This document shows, in pieces, positions 1 through 12,299 of a stretch of DNA of 64,000 bases. The translations under genes were made by a program, and so were the position numbers. The first letter of the stretch is position 1; every line of letters starts with the position of its first letter. Under the pieces are notes generated by a model. It saw only the letters and a program-made list of their open reading frames with translations. It ran no database searches and was not told the origin of the DNA. The DNA is from Desmodus rotundus (taxonomy: Eukaryota; Chordata; Mammalia; Chiroptera; Phyllostomidae): positions 31,015,427 through 31,079,426 of the forward strand of contig NC_071397.1 of NCBI RefSeq assembly GCF_022682495.2, given 5' to 3'.

Positions 1-167
1 TGTGAGTGGAGAGATGTACACACTGGAGCATACTGATGGCAGTCAGTCGGACACGGCCGTGGGTACAGTGGGAGCAGGCGGAAAGAAACGGAGATCGAGC
101 CTGAGTGCCAAAGTGGTCGCCATAGTGTCTCGAAGGAGTAGAAGCACATCCCAACTAAGCCACACAG
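1..167 (+). CDS. RIMS1: RIMS1 coding exon a (cut by window edge): basic linker before C2B
   Basis: Codons begin at base 2 and read VSGEMYTLEHTDGSQSDTAV, then on through GGKKRRSSLSAKVVAIV and SRRSRSTSQLSHT. The exon ends with one base of the next codon (phase 1) at CACACAG, followed by the donor GTGAGTG at 168. The 5' boundary is not visible; the exon may start at or before base 1. The KKRRSSLSAKVVAIV block is shared with the short gamma-type RIM proteins (RIM3, RIM4), which start near this point. The Met codon at 14-16 is therefore where a short isoform could start, but no promoter can be seen because the upstream DNA is missing. Serines and arginines make the segment basic and probably disordered and phosphorylatable, which is inference. 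Confidence 0.9.
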
Positions 168-2552
168 GTGAGTGAAGTGAATTCAACTTAAACATCTCAA
201 GTTCTTGCCAGAGAAACAAAAACGGACCTTCGGGTTTGTGATGGGATTGTGGAGTGTACTCATTCTTCTTTGCAAAGGAAGTTTATTATTTTTGTCTCTG
301 GAAATCTCTTACATGTATGGGTTTATTATTTTTCTCTATACAGCTGTCTTATCAAGATATCATTGTCAATCAGTACTGTGGTCAGATATTTTCCTTTTAA
401 GTTAAAAAAATTAAAGTCATGTTTACAAATATGCAAGGAAATGCAAAGAAGTATTAAAGATCCAAATTGGTTTCTGTGCAAGAAAAGCAACAGGATTCTT
501 CTTTTCAAAATGTTCCACAATACAATTGCTTACAATGTTGGCTCTATCTATATTATTACAGAAAAGAAGGTCAGTTGTGCAACTTAAAATATAGTTTTTA
601 TGGTATTGTGTGAATATAATAACTGAACTGTCATTGTTAGATTTTCAATGCAAGTAAAAACCCCATGGTTATTTTTACTTTACAAAAATGGGTCAGTGGA
701 TTTTTACAAAGAATGTTTTAATACAAAATTGGGTTTCAAATATTTTTCTTCTGCTTATAAATCTTGAAAGCTTTATATCCTCAAGGTATTTAGGAAAAAA
801 GCAAACAGAAAGGAGGGTTTTTTCTGTATTAAAAATATTTTAAAATGAATAAGATTATATAACATTTCGTCAGACATACTAGCAGTTCATTACTGTGCTC
901 AGTACTACGGAAAGTGAAAGGTAAGAGAAATACTGAACTCATTTCACCCGTCAGCACTTGTTTTCCTGTTGTAACCATTGGCGCCGTTTTTGTTCTTTAA
1001 CAGCAAAAGTTCTTGTTGCAAAATTTACTTATACCATGAAATTCTTTTTATAGTTGACTTGGCATCCCAGAAAGTACCTTTTTAAAATTATGCATGCTAC
1101 TGGACAAATTGACAAGTAAATTAGAGGTAGGAAATTCTGAGCCATTCAAAAAATTGAACTAGTACATGCAGCTATTTATCTAAACAGAGGTTTGTCTTTC
1201 TGAAAATCAGAGGTTTAGAACAAAGCTAGGTCAGCTGACATCTGTGTGACAGATCTGCCTCCATGGCATCCCAACAGGATGAGATGTTCGTTGTGCTGGA
1301 GAATCGTTTGTCTTCATTAGGTCAGGTTTCTTCCTTAGAAGTCGGAGGCATTTTTTCATTGTTTTATTTGCTTTGCTTTATTTTTGATGGTGACGCTTCT
1401 CGGGTTTTGGTGTCAATGTAATGATGCTTTACAGTGTGGGGTGTGGATAGCCTTATGCCATCAGATTTCAAAATCCCTCATTATGTATATGAAGTGGAAA
1501 TGTCCTTTGAGGTCATTTTAGAAAACCAGTGTTTCCTGTGTGAGAATCTGCAGGTTTAGGAGACGATATGCTTCTTCCTCCAACTTTCTACACAATTTTT
1601 TTATTTTTCTCCTCTAGTTACTCCCCCCTCTGTCAGTCACCAGTTGAGTAGAATTATGTTTTTGTAGAACAAAATACAACAATAACTTGATAGAAGCTGT
1701 ACTTGTGGCACAGCTTTGTAAGTAAAAGTTCAAAGGATTGTCATTGAAATACCCAGCCCCGTTGCTTTATTTATTTAAATGTTATTCCAGTAACGTTCAT
1801 TGTTGAATTTCAAATACCTACCTTCCCAAAGTTGTACTGTTAGTAACTTGCACGGAATACCCTCCTTTAGAGATTAGGTTGCAATGTATGGGAACCAAAG
1901 GGATGTTAGATTACAAAGGCAAGAAAACAAAACAGTTTTGTTCCACAGTGACTCAGTGAATGAACTTTGACTTTATTTTTCTAGAACCCTTTTCTTTTCT
2001 GCTATTATAGAAGTTTGCTCATGTAATGGGCGATGTTGGACTGACAGCCTCCAGTGAATGTTCCACGTATGAAATTTTATGTTTCTCTTTCTACATGGTC
2101 AGTTTACCTTTTATTTGATAACCTCTCCTCATTCTTCATGATCTTTCTAGAGTAAGTGACAAGCGATGTCAAACCTCAGTTGTCACTGTTCTTTGTTTCA
2201 GTGCAGTGGCCTGGTTTTTCTCCCTCTTCTGTCTTCTACAAGTGATTTTTTCCCCCTCTGCCAAGGATTATATTTCCTCTGACCTGTGAAGATTCACTAA
2301 ATTCAGAATTTCTAACAAATGTTATTTTTCCATTGCTGCTGCTGCTTCAAATTACCATCAAATCTGCATTTTTAATTCCTCCTCACCCAAAAAATATTCC
2401 CTAATTTTAATGTCCCATAAAAAACAACTCTTGGATGTCCAACTTTAAGCAAGCTCAATATTTTCACATATCTGAATTTTTAGCCCTTCCTTCCAGTAAT
2501 ACCATAGTTTTAATGGCTACAAATCCTTACAATATTTTTTTAAATTTTTTAC
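168..2552 (+). other. Intron stretch without recognised elements
   Basis: AT-rich unique intron sequence right after exon a. Open frames here (for example 249-587) have no exon signals. I recognise no repeat. Confidence 0.6.
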
Positions 2553-2760
2553 CTGCCCCAGCTGCTGTAGCTCAGTGGATTCAGCGCAGGCCTATGAACC
2601 AAAGGGTCACCAGTTCAATTCCCAGTCAGGGCACATGCCTGGGTTGAGGGCCAGGTCACCAGTGGGGGTCACTCGAGAGGAAGCCAAACATTGATGCTTC
2701 TCTCCCTCTCTTTCTCCCTCCCTTCCCCTCTCTAAAAATAAATAAATCTTTAATTTTTTT
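2553..2760 (+). mobile_element. Ves-type tRNA-derived SINE (bat)
   Basis: The tRNA-like head carries pol III boxes A (TAGCTCAGTGG, 2569) and B (GTTCAATTCCC, 2612). It is followed by GTCAGGGCACATGCCTGGGT, the body, the typical CTCTCCCTCTCTTTCTCCC tract and an A-rich AAATAAATAAAT tail. Flanks show an approximate duplication of a TTTAAATTTTTT-like sequence. This family is known from bats. Confidence 0.9.
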
Positions 2761-3984
2761 CCCTAAACTCTCTCTTCCCCAAGCCCGTCATCCGAGAAAA
2801 ACTATCTAGTATTGATTCAATTTTAAGAAACACTAGAATGGTTGATTTAAATGTCCTTGTTATGAAATTAATATTTCTAAACTGAAGAGGCTTTGCAGGA
2901 GGCCCCTTTAAGAGCATAGATAATTAAGACATATTTTCTAATAATGTCAGTTGACCAAAGATTTGGAGGAGAATAACAGTATTACTTATATATTAATATG
3001 AGCTATGTATTCTATGGAATAGAATATGCATAAAATGTTTAATTTAAATGTTTAATGTAAAGAAAAACTTCAGTGGAGAGCTTCTCTTATAGTGAGCTAC
3101 TTGGGGTCCACCTCCTTCACCCTGGGTGACAGATTCTCTCTCCTCTACCATACAGATGACAGTTACTGAGGAGAATATGAAACCCTTGGAAACAAAGTTT
3201 AACCAGCTCTTTTTAGAATGAGAGATTTCAAGCACATAGTTGTTCTCTTTCTGTTTTTATGGCTCAGGTTTGCTCAAAAAAGTATATTTGAATCTGTTCA
3301 AAGTCAAATAAAATTTTTTTAGCAAATTGAAGAGCATAGTAAATTTTATACATACACACATATATATTTACTATGAAGAACATGTAGTGTGCTTTTCAAT
3401 TACATATATAATTTACACATATGTATTTACTAGGCTCTTTAATTATATATAATTATCGTTATAATATTTCAATTATAAACAATATGAATACTTTAAAGTC
3501 ACCTTTGCCACACTATTTATTCATAATGAAAGTAGGAATAACTTTTTTACATATACATTTTTTTTTTAACTAGGAGAGCGACATCAACAGATAAGTTGCC
3601 AAACAATGGCTCAGTGCTACTACTGGTAAATGCCTTCAAGCAATCAAGCACATGCCTAAAACCTGTTCACTAATCAGTAGCTGAATTAGATTGAAAAGTG
3701 AAGTCGCGAAGGGAAGGGAATCTGAAGAAAAGGCTGCTGATCCAGGAATGTAAATATTTGAATTAATGAAGCGGTGGGTAAACTTAAGAGCTAGGCTTTA
3801 TCACATGAAAGAGAATTTAGAGTATGTAGACTTAAAGGGCCAGATGACGTATTGGAGGATTTGGTCCCTCACTCACAGACTGACCCCATGATATTCCAGC
3901 AGTGATAATCTCCTCCTCACTTGTAAACGAGGGCATTATTGAGAAGGCTGCACTAATCTATGAAGAATCATCCATAAATACACC
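2761..3984 (+). other. Intron stretch, AT-rich, no recognised element
   Basis: Includes a TA/CA-rich run at about 3340-3480. Nothing else recognised. Confidence 0.5.
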
Positions 3985-4017
3985 TTGTAATTACCTACAA
4001 GTGTAAGGTAATTACAA
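3985..4017. repeat. Inverted repeat, 12-bp perfect stem
   Basis: TTGTAATTACCT (3985-3996) pairs perfectly with AGGTAATTACAA (4006-4017) across a 9-base loop. Confidence 0.9.
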
Positions 4018-4121
4018 TATCATAGAATTGCAAGTATTCATGTGTCTAGTTGAATGAAACTAATAATCAATTTGCATTTCAAGAGCTTTTCCCATGCACA
4101 CTTAAGTTATATACGTACATT

Positions 4122-4146
4122 TGTGTGTGTGTGTGTGTGTGTGTGT
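4122..4146. repeat. (TG)n microsatellite
   Basis: Uninterrupted TG dinucleotides, about 12 units. Confidence 0.97.
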
Positions 4147-4184
4147 ATATAATTTCACTCCTTTAGTGGGCACAGCAAATTTAT

Positions 4185-4318
4185 AAAGTACCATTCTTAT
4201 TATTCCTATTTTGAAGTTGAAGAAACTAAGGCATAGAGGTCCCATTGCAAGTGATTGGTCCAGAATTTAAATCCAGGCTTCCTAGTGCCAGAGCCCATGC
4301 TCTTAACCAATGCACTAA
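4185..4318 (-). mobile_element. MIR SINE fragment
   Basis: Reverse MIR pattern: TATTCCTATTTTGAAG, AAACTAAGGCATAGAGG, then a decayed AAATCCAGGCTTCCTAGTGC and CCCATGCTCTTAACC. Confidence 0.75.
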
Positions 4319-6050
4319 AAGGAGGAATGTAAAGGAGTGTAAAGGTTCCACAAACATTTACTACACAGCTGCATCGTTAGCACATGATAGTCGCCAGACT
4401 GGGACTACTAAAACAGTCAAATTAGATATTGTCCCTGCCCTAAAAGGTATCACAGTTTGTTAAGGCAAATGACATAAATATTTCAGCTCAAAAACAACAG
4501 TTATCCAAGCATCAAAGTGGTACAGAAGGAACCAAATAAGAGTAGAATTCACTCTCACACAGTTTTGGGAGGCTTCCTTGAAGGAGATGAGCATTAAAAA
4601 ATAAATCAGGGAAGGACTTTCTGGGACAGGGGGAACAACATGTTGATTAATGTTGAAAATCAGTGCTTATTCCCCTGGGCTATGGGAAAGAAGTCTGTAT
4701 GCACCCTAAAATTATTACTTGAAAGATTTCTTTAAGTCTAATTGGACATCCTTTCTCAATACAAGAGACAGGTTGTCTCAGGATAGATTGTGTGACTACT
4801 GTGTATGCGAGACTATGATTTCTGATTAGAACTTTTAGCTTTTATGAAGAAAACATCTGTAAATGTAAAGTATTGGCTTTCTGACTATATTGCTTGGTTT
4901 ACTTTATCTTACATTATTGAATAAAGCTGTATCTCCAGTACTTTACCAGGCAGAGTAAGTATTTCAAAATTAATAGTATCATGTCTGGTGGAAGGAAATT
5001 GTTCACACTAGAAATAAACAGGAGCCAAAGAACTAAACGAGAAAATATAAAGCAAAATGCCTGACATAAAATCCAGTGCCATTTAAGTCAGTTGCGGGGA
5101 GACAAATTGATCAAGGGTCTTAAGTCCCCAGCATGCGAGCACAGGCAGAACTGGTAGATATTCAGGGTCCACCGATTTAATAGAAGCATTATTTACTGTG
5201 TCATTAACAACTGAAGGTACTTTGTTAGATTAATGCCATTTTAAACATTATAACACTTGTTAAATGATGGGAAATATTACAGGACTACTTCATAGCTTTT
5301 AAACAATTAAGAGTAAATTATATACTAAGATTGTGCTAAGAAATCACTTCTATGTTTCTTTAATGATAGATATTCTGTACCTCTCCAGTGTTTTCTCAAT
5401 ATCCAGATTTCTTGATCCCCTCTCCAAATCCTTTCCTATAAGACCCTGTTTAAGACCCTCTCATTCTGCAAGTTGACATAACAAGTCCCCTGTTATGTAA
5501 ATATTCACCGCTACCATTTTTTTTCTCTGAATTCCTGTAAATGAAGCTCTCTGGCTTCATTGTCCACTTGCTGCAAGCACGTAAAGTTTGGGCGACTCCC
5601 ACGAGCAAAATAATAGGTATACATTTGTTAAGGGGAAACATTTGACTGGGTCAGAGATTTAAAAAAATAGTGACTTGAAAATGACGCACACTCTTGTCTG
5701 ATTAGCGCAGGCTGGAGCCCACTGCACCGTCCACTTTGTCATTTATTCCAGCGCTCTCCCTCTAACCACCATCCACCTGCCCACACTGGTCACCAGTGGG
5801 TGGGGGCTCACGGGGTGGGCCTAGCGGGTCTGCAGTGGGATAGCATGCAGCTGTTCTCACTGCACTTCAGCCTCTTCAGATGGATGAGTCCCCTAGGGCT
5901 GGAAAAAATCGGTGAATAGAAGCAATTATTATGAATATTTCTTTAGAAAGCATTATAAAGGAAAGAGAACAAGTATGAATAGTATTTTTCATTCTTCCAA
6001 CACTTTGCATCTTTCATGTACCTGACTAATTGAAGGAATACTAGGAGTAA
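4319..6050 (+). other. Intron stretch without recognised elements
   Basis: Unique intron sequence. No exon signals or repeats recognised. Confidence 0.5.
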
Positions 6051-6063
6051 ATGTGTGTGTGTA

Positions 6064-6102
<39 letters not shown>
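6051..6102. repeat. (TG)n(AG)n compound microsatellite
   Basis: A TG tract with one TA interruption passes directly into an AG tract of about ten units. Confidence 0.97.
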
Positions 6103-8397
6103 ATAAAGGGCATCTAAGCATTTTCCCAGGATGAGGTATGGAAAGAGCACCTCTTGATGAAGAGATGAAAAAATAGAACACAAAGAATTTTAATTAATGG
6201 AGCTAAGTCCCAAAGAACAGAAGGGATAATTCTTGGAGAGAGGAAAGATGGTTCTTCCCCTGAGTTTGATTTTTATAAAGAGGAAATGGTTAAAATCCAG
6301 AGGAATGTGGCAGTGGGAATATTGAAAGGTGAAGGAGCTTGAGTTGGAAGACGCTGACCTTCTTAGGGGCAAAAGCAAATAAAGAAAGTGCGGATACAGG
6401 GGAGGAATGTGGTAAGAAGTTCATTGGTACGGATAAAGGTACTGCTGGGCAGCTCTGGAGTGCCAGCAGAGTTTGAATAATGCTCAGTCTCTGAAAAGTA
6501 ATTTGAACATTTACCAGGGATCAGTGTCCCTCTGCAGGCATCTGGTTCATTTTAGCTATTCTTCAACTTTCAAGACTGTCACCTGCCTTTGTGTATCTCT
6601 GGTGTCCTCACCAGGATTCCTGAGGTTGGCGTGGGATTCTCTGAGATCATATTGCCAGTCATTAAGATTCTGATGTAAAATGTGGTTAGCTCTGGATTCA
6701 TGTACTCAGTTTGGGAGTTCACCTGTCTTGGGCTCCACTTACTACTTAGCGGGACCCTTTCTAGTGTGAATATGTCTGAGTGGAGAAAACTGAAGCTCTG
6801 CCCTCTCTCTCTTCCTGTCGATAATCACCTCTTCCCGTGGCAGTGAGCACATCTCGTTCTTACCCTCAGTCAGAGCACGGGTCTAAACCTTCGGTTTTGT
6901 TTTGACAGTGTATCTCGATGAAATTAAAACATTCTCTCATTATGAACAGGAATGAGACATTGCAGAAGGTCCATAATAGAGTTAAAACTACGTGGAGTTC
7001 ATTATCCTACAAGATTATACTATGGGCAAAAATATAAGCATTCTAAGGAGTTTTGGAGAGATTTATGGATATTTGACTTCAAAATTTCTTATTAAGAGTT
7101 AACGAATTTTCAAAGCATATCACTAACTTCTCAAGATAAAATCATAGAGAGAGTAATAGACACTGATAAAACTGTAGCTTTAACCCACTAACACCTAAAA
7201 GGATAGTGCCTTAACCAGCTAATTTCCCTGTGAGCTCAAGGCATTATTTTAAACTTCACATTGTCCTTAGGCAATAATCATGCCAAGAAAATTTGCAAGA
7301 CATTAAATTCTCTTTATTCTATTTTTTTCAAACTTCTTCCCAAAAGTCATACAGATAAAGCAAGTCATAAAATAAATCAAGTGAGTACCAGCTTGGGAAA
7401 CGAATGGCTTACATTTGCTTTAGACGTTATTTTTTTCTCCTTATAAGCAATTCAGGTTACCAAACTATTCTCTGTATTTTAAGTTTAGTTTTGCTTTGTG
7501 AAGATACCCTGCCTTCCCTTTACTAAAGTAAGCTGTAGCCGCAGGGAAGGGAAGCTAGGGTGGTCTCTGAACATTCTAGGAAAAGTATTCTTCACTCTGC
7601 TGATTATAACGGAAGCAAACAATTCTTACGAAAGATGAGTGCCTCCCAGAAGCTTCAGAGACTGCAAGCTACTGTGAGTCAAAATCTTGCTGAAATCTAA
7701 ATTCCTTGTCTGTGCCTCATTTATTTGATTCATTTCATAGCACAAGAGAAACACTCTGAGGAACGTAATGTTTTCTCCTCCTTTGTTTTCCTGAACACAA
7801 AACCATGGTGCCAGAAATGACTCTCAAGTCTGCAAAACCATCAAATGAATGTACGCGTGGGCCCCTTTATTTACTGTTGCTGTCTGGCTTAGGAATTCAC
7901 TACTCTTAATAGAGATTCAGTTCGGCTATAGTAACTCATCTTCTGAAGAGATGCCCTAATAAGGATTTGTATTTCCAAACATGCACCAGCTGCTCTATTT
8001 TTGTCCTTTTTCTAGCTCTGAACTAAAAATTTTGAATTTGGCAAATATGTAGATATATTTTAGTTTGCTTTGGCAGGAAAAATATTTATTTGAGTGTATT
8101 TAATTTTTATAATTAATTTGTATTTCACTTTTTGGATGAGGAAAGGAAGCTAACATTTATTATATGCCTTCAAAGCACAATATAATTAGTACTTAAATGA
8201 TTTCATGTGCTAATAATTATTGTTAACTGTACTAAGATCATTTTTAACATGAGATCAATTTTAGAATGGATGTTATAAAATATTTTGGGTCACTCATGTG
8301 AAACAAGAAACTTCTATAATTATTTTTACAGCAGATAACCAATTTCAGTGCATCCTCATTTCATGCAGAGTGGTTTTATGTAGAGATATTTTTGTTG
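6103..8397 (+). other. Intron stretch without recognised elements
   Basis: Unique AT-rich intron. Small open frames in it (for example 6473-6673, 7261-7446) show no coding signature. Confidence 0.5.
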
Positions 8398-8405
8398 ATT
8401 TATTT

Positions 8406-8865
8406 CAGTGATTTTCAATCTTTTCCATCTCATGGCACATATAAACTAATTACCAAAATTCTGCAGCACACCAAAACAATGTATTTTTGCCAGTTTGACA
8501 AAAAATAGATATAATTTTGATTGATGTGCAAAAACATAATAATAACAGTAATTACCTACCCATTTTGCTCTAAGGTGACTTTTTAAAAAAATCGGGTGCC
8601 TATACTTATATATAAGGATTTCTGGTACCAAGAATTAACCAATCAGATGTGACCTTATTATGTGACATGACTGAGAAGATGCAACTATTATATGAACTAT
8701 ATGTTTATGGTTTAAGACAGGGCAAACACACCAGACAGCTATTGTTGTGTTGGATGTTGTCATTTTTTTAATTTGACAGTCTAAGAGAAAAGAGGTCAGT
8801 GCCCCTGACTAAATAGTCAGGTATTGCATGTTTTAAAAATTCTTGAGGCATACTGAAAATCACTG
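8406..8865. mobile_element. Non-autonomous hAT element with perfect 8-bp target duplication
   Basis: Starts CAGTGATTTTCAATC and ends TACTGAAAATCACTG, so the terminal inverted repeats match over about 12 bases. The flanks are identical 8-bp repeats ATTTATTT at 8398-8405 and 8866-8873, the hAT hallmark. It is 460 bp long with no transposase frame, so it was mobilised in trans. hAT elements with this CAGTG-TTCTCAA style end are abundant in mammals, and some were recently active in bats. Confidence 0.88.
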
Positions 8866-9140
8866 ATTTATTTTACTAATGTTTTTCAGATTTTTAAACC
8901 CAGAAAAGCAAAAAATAAAATATATAAACTCCTGTGATACCATCACTAATTGAAAATTCACTGTAAAATTATTAATATATAATTAAATTGTTATATATTT
9001 GTTTTATAATATTGATACAATAATAAGCAATAATAGCATATAAGTGGCAACTGGAGCCAATGAATTTGCTTAGGAAGGAAGTACAGTATATAAGGAAAGA
9101 GGGTTTAGAAGACTCCTAAAGAAAATAAAAAGCTAAAGAT

Positions 9141-9290
9141 ATCAAGCCTCAGTTTCCCCAACTGTAAAATGGAAAAATAAATGGTACCTACCTCAGAAAA
9201 CCATTGTAAAGATTAAATGAAAATTTATGTTAACATGTTAGCAGTGTACCTGGCATATAGAAAAAGCTCAGTAATAATCATAATTAACAA
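9141..9290 (+). mobile_element. MIR SINE
   Basis: GCCTCAGTTTCCCCAACTGT, AAAATGG, TACCTACCTCAGA, ATTAAATGAAAATT and GTACCTGGCATATAG appear in the MIR consensus order. Confidence 0.9.
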
Positions 9291-9691
9291 TTTTAATAAT
9301 TCTAAGGAAGCAGAACAAGGGTAGTAGGTAAAGAATAGATATCACTGACATCATGAATGGCCATGAGAGGCAGGTTGATTTAGCCAATATTTTTATCTGC
9401 TCATTGGATGTAAAGCAGTTAACAGAGTACAAATTCTTAAGATCTTACTCTTACGTTTTTCTAAGTCCGTAGTTCTCATGGGTCCTCCTGTGAAGTCGCA
9501 CTTTGAGAATTTGGTGAAATCCATCAGGCCTGGCCTCAGGAAATTGTACTAGTTCACATACACCACACTGGGCACTTGAAGTGTGTTTATGGATTCTTTG
9601 AAGTATGTTCATGCAAAGTTAGGGATAATCTGCAAGAAAGTGATCGAGGTTTTCTTCCCCCCTCTGCAGTGTTACCAGCCTTTTCTATACC

Positions 9692-9995
9692 AAGTCAGGG
9701 GCCAGCAAACTCTGGCTCAGAGCATTTTTTGTGGTTTATGAGCTAAGAATAATTTCTATGATTCTTTCAAATGGCTGAAAAAAATCACAATAAGAATAAT
9801 ATTTTGTGACACATGAAGATTACATAAAATTCTGTTTTGGTATCCATAACTACAGTTTTATTGAAATACAGCCATGCTCATTAATTTACATGTTGTCCTG
9901 CTTTCGCACTACAAAGGCAGAGACCTTATGACCCACAAAGCCAAAAATATTCAATATATGGGGCTTTAAAGAGAAAGTTTCATGACTTTTTGGCC
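9692..9995 (+). mobile_element. hAT-type DNA transposon remnant
   Basis: Begins CAGGGGCCAGCAAACTCTGG, continues with ACAGTTTTATTGAAATACAG, CTGCTTTCGCACTACAAAGG and AAGCCAAAAATATTCA, and ends in decayed AAGTTTCATGACTTTTTGGCC. This order is that of a widespread mammalian hAT MITE starting CAGGGGTCGGCAAAC. The exact subfamily is not assigned. Confidence 0.75.
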
Positions 9996-12200
9996 AAGCC
10001 AAATACTTAGTGGCTGCAGTGTGGAACGCAGATGGAGACATGAGTGAAGAGCGAGCATTTCTACAGTTCCCTAAACACGTTCTCTGCTTCTCCGCGTGGG
10101 GAGTTAAGCTGTGCCGCCACCGTGACTTTTCCTGTTCCGCTGCAGTGTTTACATTTACGCGTGCACCTGTTGACAGCACATCTCATAGACACAGTGATTC
10201 TCCAGAACGCAGGCTTATCCCCCAAAGACAAATACCTCGCAGACCTTCAGCCTTGCCCTAAAAATCGATCCCTGACTTAGCTGCTTACCTTAAGTAGTAA
10301 AAGCACTTCCCTTAAATCTAAGTTTCCCAACTGGGAGCTCAGGGACTATGTCTGTTATTTCAGTAATAATTACTTAGCACAACGCCTGTCCTAGGCACAC
10401 AAAGATTTTCTTGGATGAAACTTTTTGAAAGGGTTTTCTTTATTTTGTCCCTTTCCTTACAAGCCACTCGCTCAGTCCTCCTCACACTTCAGTCTGAATT
10501 TTGCCCATCCATCCAGCTCCCCCAAACTGTTCCTGTTGAGGTCATAGAAAGTCCATAGGCATTAATTTAATTTGGATAGAATTTAACTTACGCTGTAGGT
10601 TACATGTATTGTGCGGATATGACACCAATAAGATGTGTACAACAGAAAAATACTGGTTAAAAATGTCTACTTTGTATTTGAGATGAGTAAATGATGCTTG
10701 TTTATTTCCCATCTTTCACATGAGTTACTTCATTTCTGACAATGCTCCAGCTGGACTAGCTTTCCTTGAGTTCACAAAACACACCTTAAAGCTTCCTTTT
10801 TTGTATTGTACCTTTACAGGTGCTAAACCTCCCACGTGGAAAGTTCTTAATCTGTCATCTTGCTTGTCAAAATCCTTCTCTGTTTAAGCCCTATCCAAAT
10901 TCCAACTTCCTACCAGGGCTTACTAACGTGATTCTCTGAGCTCCTGTAAAGACTGTTTCTGGTTCTCATGCAGTGCTGTTCAAATGCTTCTCTGACCCAT
11001 AAATACCTTGTCACAAGACAAACTTCAAAGTCACTCAAGAGTAGTAACCATACAGCAGGTATCTTGTGGTCCTGTACAGCATGGTGACTTAAATGAAGAA
11101 CCGTAATAGAAGCACATGGGTGGGTGAGTGTGACCCATGCTCAATCAGAGTGTCATGCTCGGATTTTAATTAACTGATCATATTGTGGTGTTTCATTTAA
11201 CATTGTGACATGCTGTTCTCAGTGGCTACATTTTAAAGGCAATTTTTCTTCTGTGTTAGTCTTAGGAAACCAATACATTTTTAATTTTTAATAAGGGCAA
11301 GTTTTTTTTATTAATTTCTACCTCCATTTCTCTCTTTTTCTCACATATCCCTTCAAAAGCACATAAACATTTATCTGGATATATTTTAGTGGATAATTCC
11401 ACCGTTTTGCTTTTAAGTTTTAACCCTTCCATAGACAACCGATAATTATCATTTTACGATTTTTAGACAGTAAATGAATTGGTGTGATAGTAACTTCTTT
11501 ACCATTACAGTAAAAATTAAATCAAGTAACATTTTATTGGAAAATTCTGAAAGATAAAAATGTGCACTGATACTGATTAAGACATTACAGTTTCTAGCGC
11601 CCACTTCATTTAATAAAGGTCTGCCTATAAACCTTTGTGGAAATACTTAGGTAAGAAATGCAAAAATAACCAGATCTTCTGGAAGTCTGTCTTTTGTTGG
11701 GGATGGAAACAGAGGATCCCTCTGTATAATGGATCTACCATAACTATTTTGTAAGTCAGCTAGTGAATTCTTACACTGAAAATAAAACTTTTGATGTCAG
11801 GCCAGTACATTGTGATACTTATTACACAATCATTTACATTTTAAGGATTCTTTTCTTATACCTAAAGAATGTGGCACACAGTGACTAGTCATGGTTTTAC
11901 TGAGGCATTAACAGACTTTATGTTCGAGGACTACAGGAGAAATAACAGTCAGTATCCCAGATTCAAACTCAGCACCCTAGGGTGTTTTTGTAAATGGAAA
12001 TACCACATGTCTTTAGCTATTGACTTCAAACTATAAAACTTCTGACAATTCGTCAAATAATAAATAATCATATACTTAGGGAAGTTTCAAATGAAAAGGG
12101 ATTATAAATTATAGGTAATAACCAGATAAATTTATATTTTAATAAGCATATAGTTGCATTGGAACATTACTATTATCTAATGAAGTAGCAGTATAAGCAA
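9996..12200 (+). other. Intron stretch without recognised elements
   Basis: Contains overlapping small open frames on both strands at 9886-10280, with a few CpGs but no splice or start context. Nothing recognised. Confidence 0.45.
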
Positions 12201-12201
12201 A

Positions 12202-12233
12202 TTAATTAACTAAATTAATATTTAGTTAATTAA
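12202..12233. repeat. Inverted repeat, 13-bp perfect AT-rich stem
   Basis: TTAATTAACTAAA (12202-12214) and TTTAGTTAATTAA (12221-12233) are exact reverse complements with a 6-base loop, set in a longer TTAATTAA-rich tract. Confidence 0.9.
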
Positions 12234-12299
12234 ATATTGATATTAATTAAAATATTCAATTAAAATTGATATTTTTATCACTTTGAGTTTGAAAGTGTA

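Noticed and set aside
2553..2640. tRNA-like head with box A and box B
   Set aside because: It belongs to a Ves SINE (CT tract and A-rich tail follow) and is not a functional tRNA gene.
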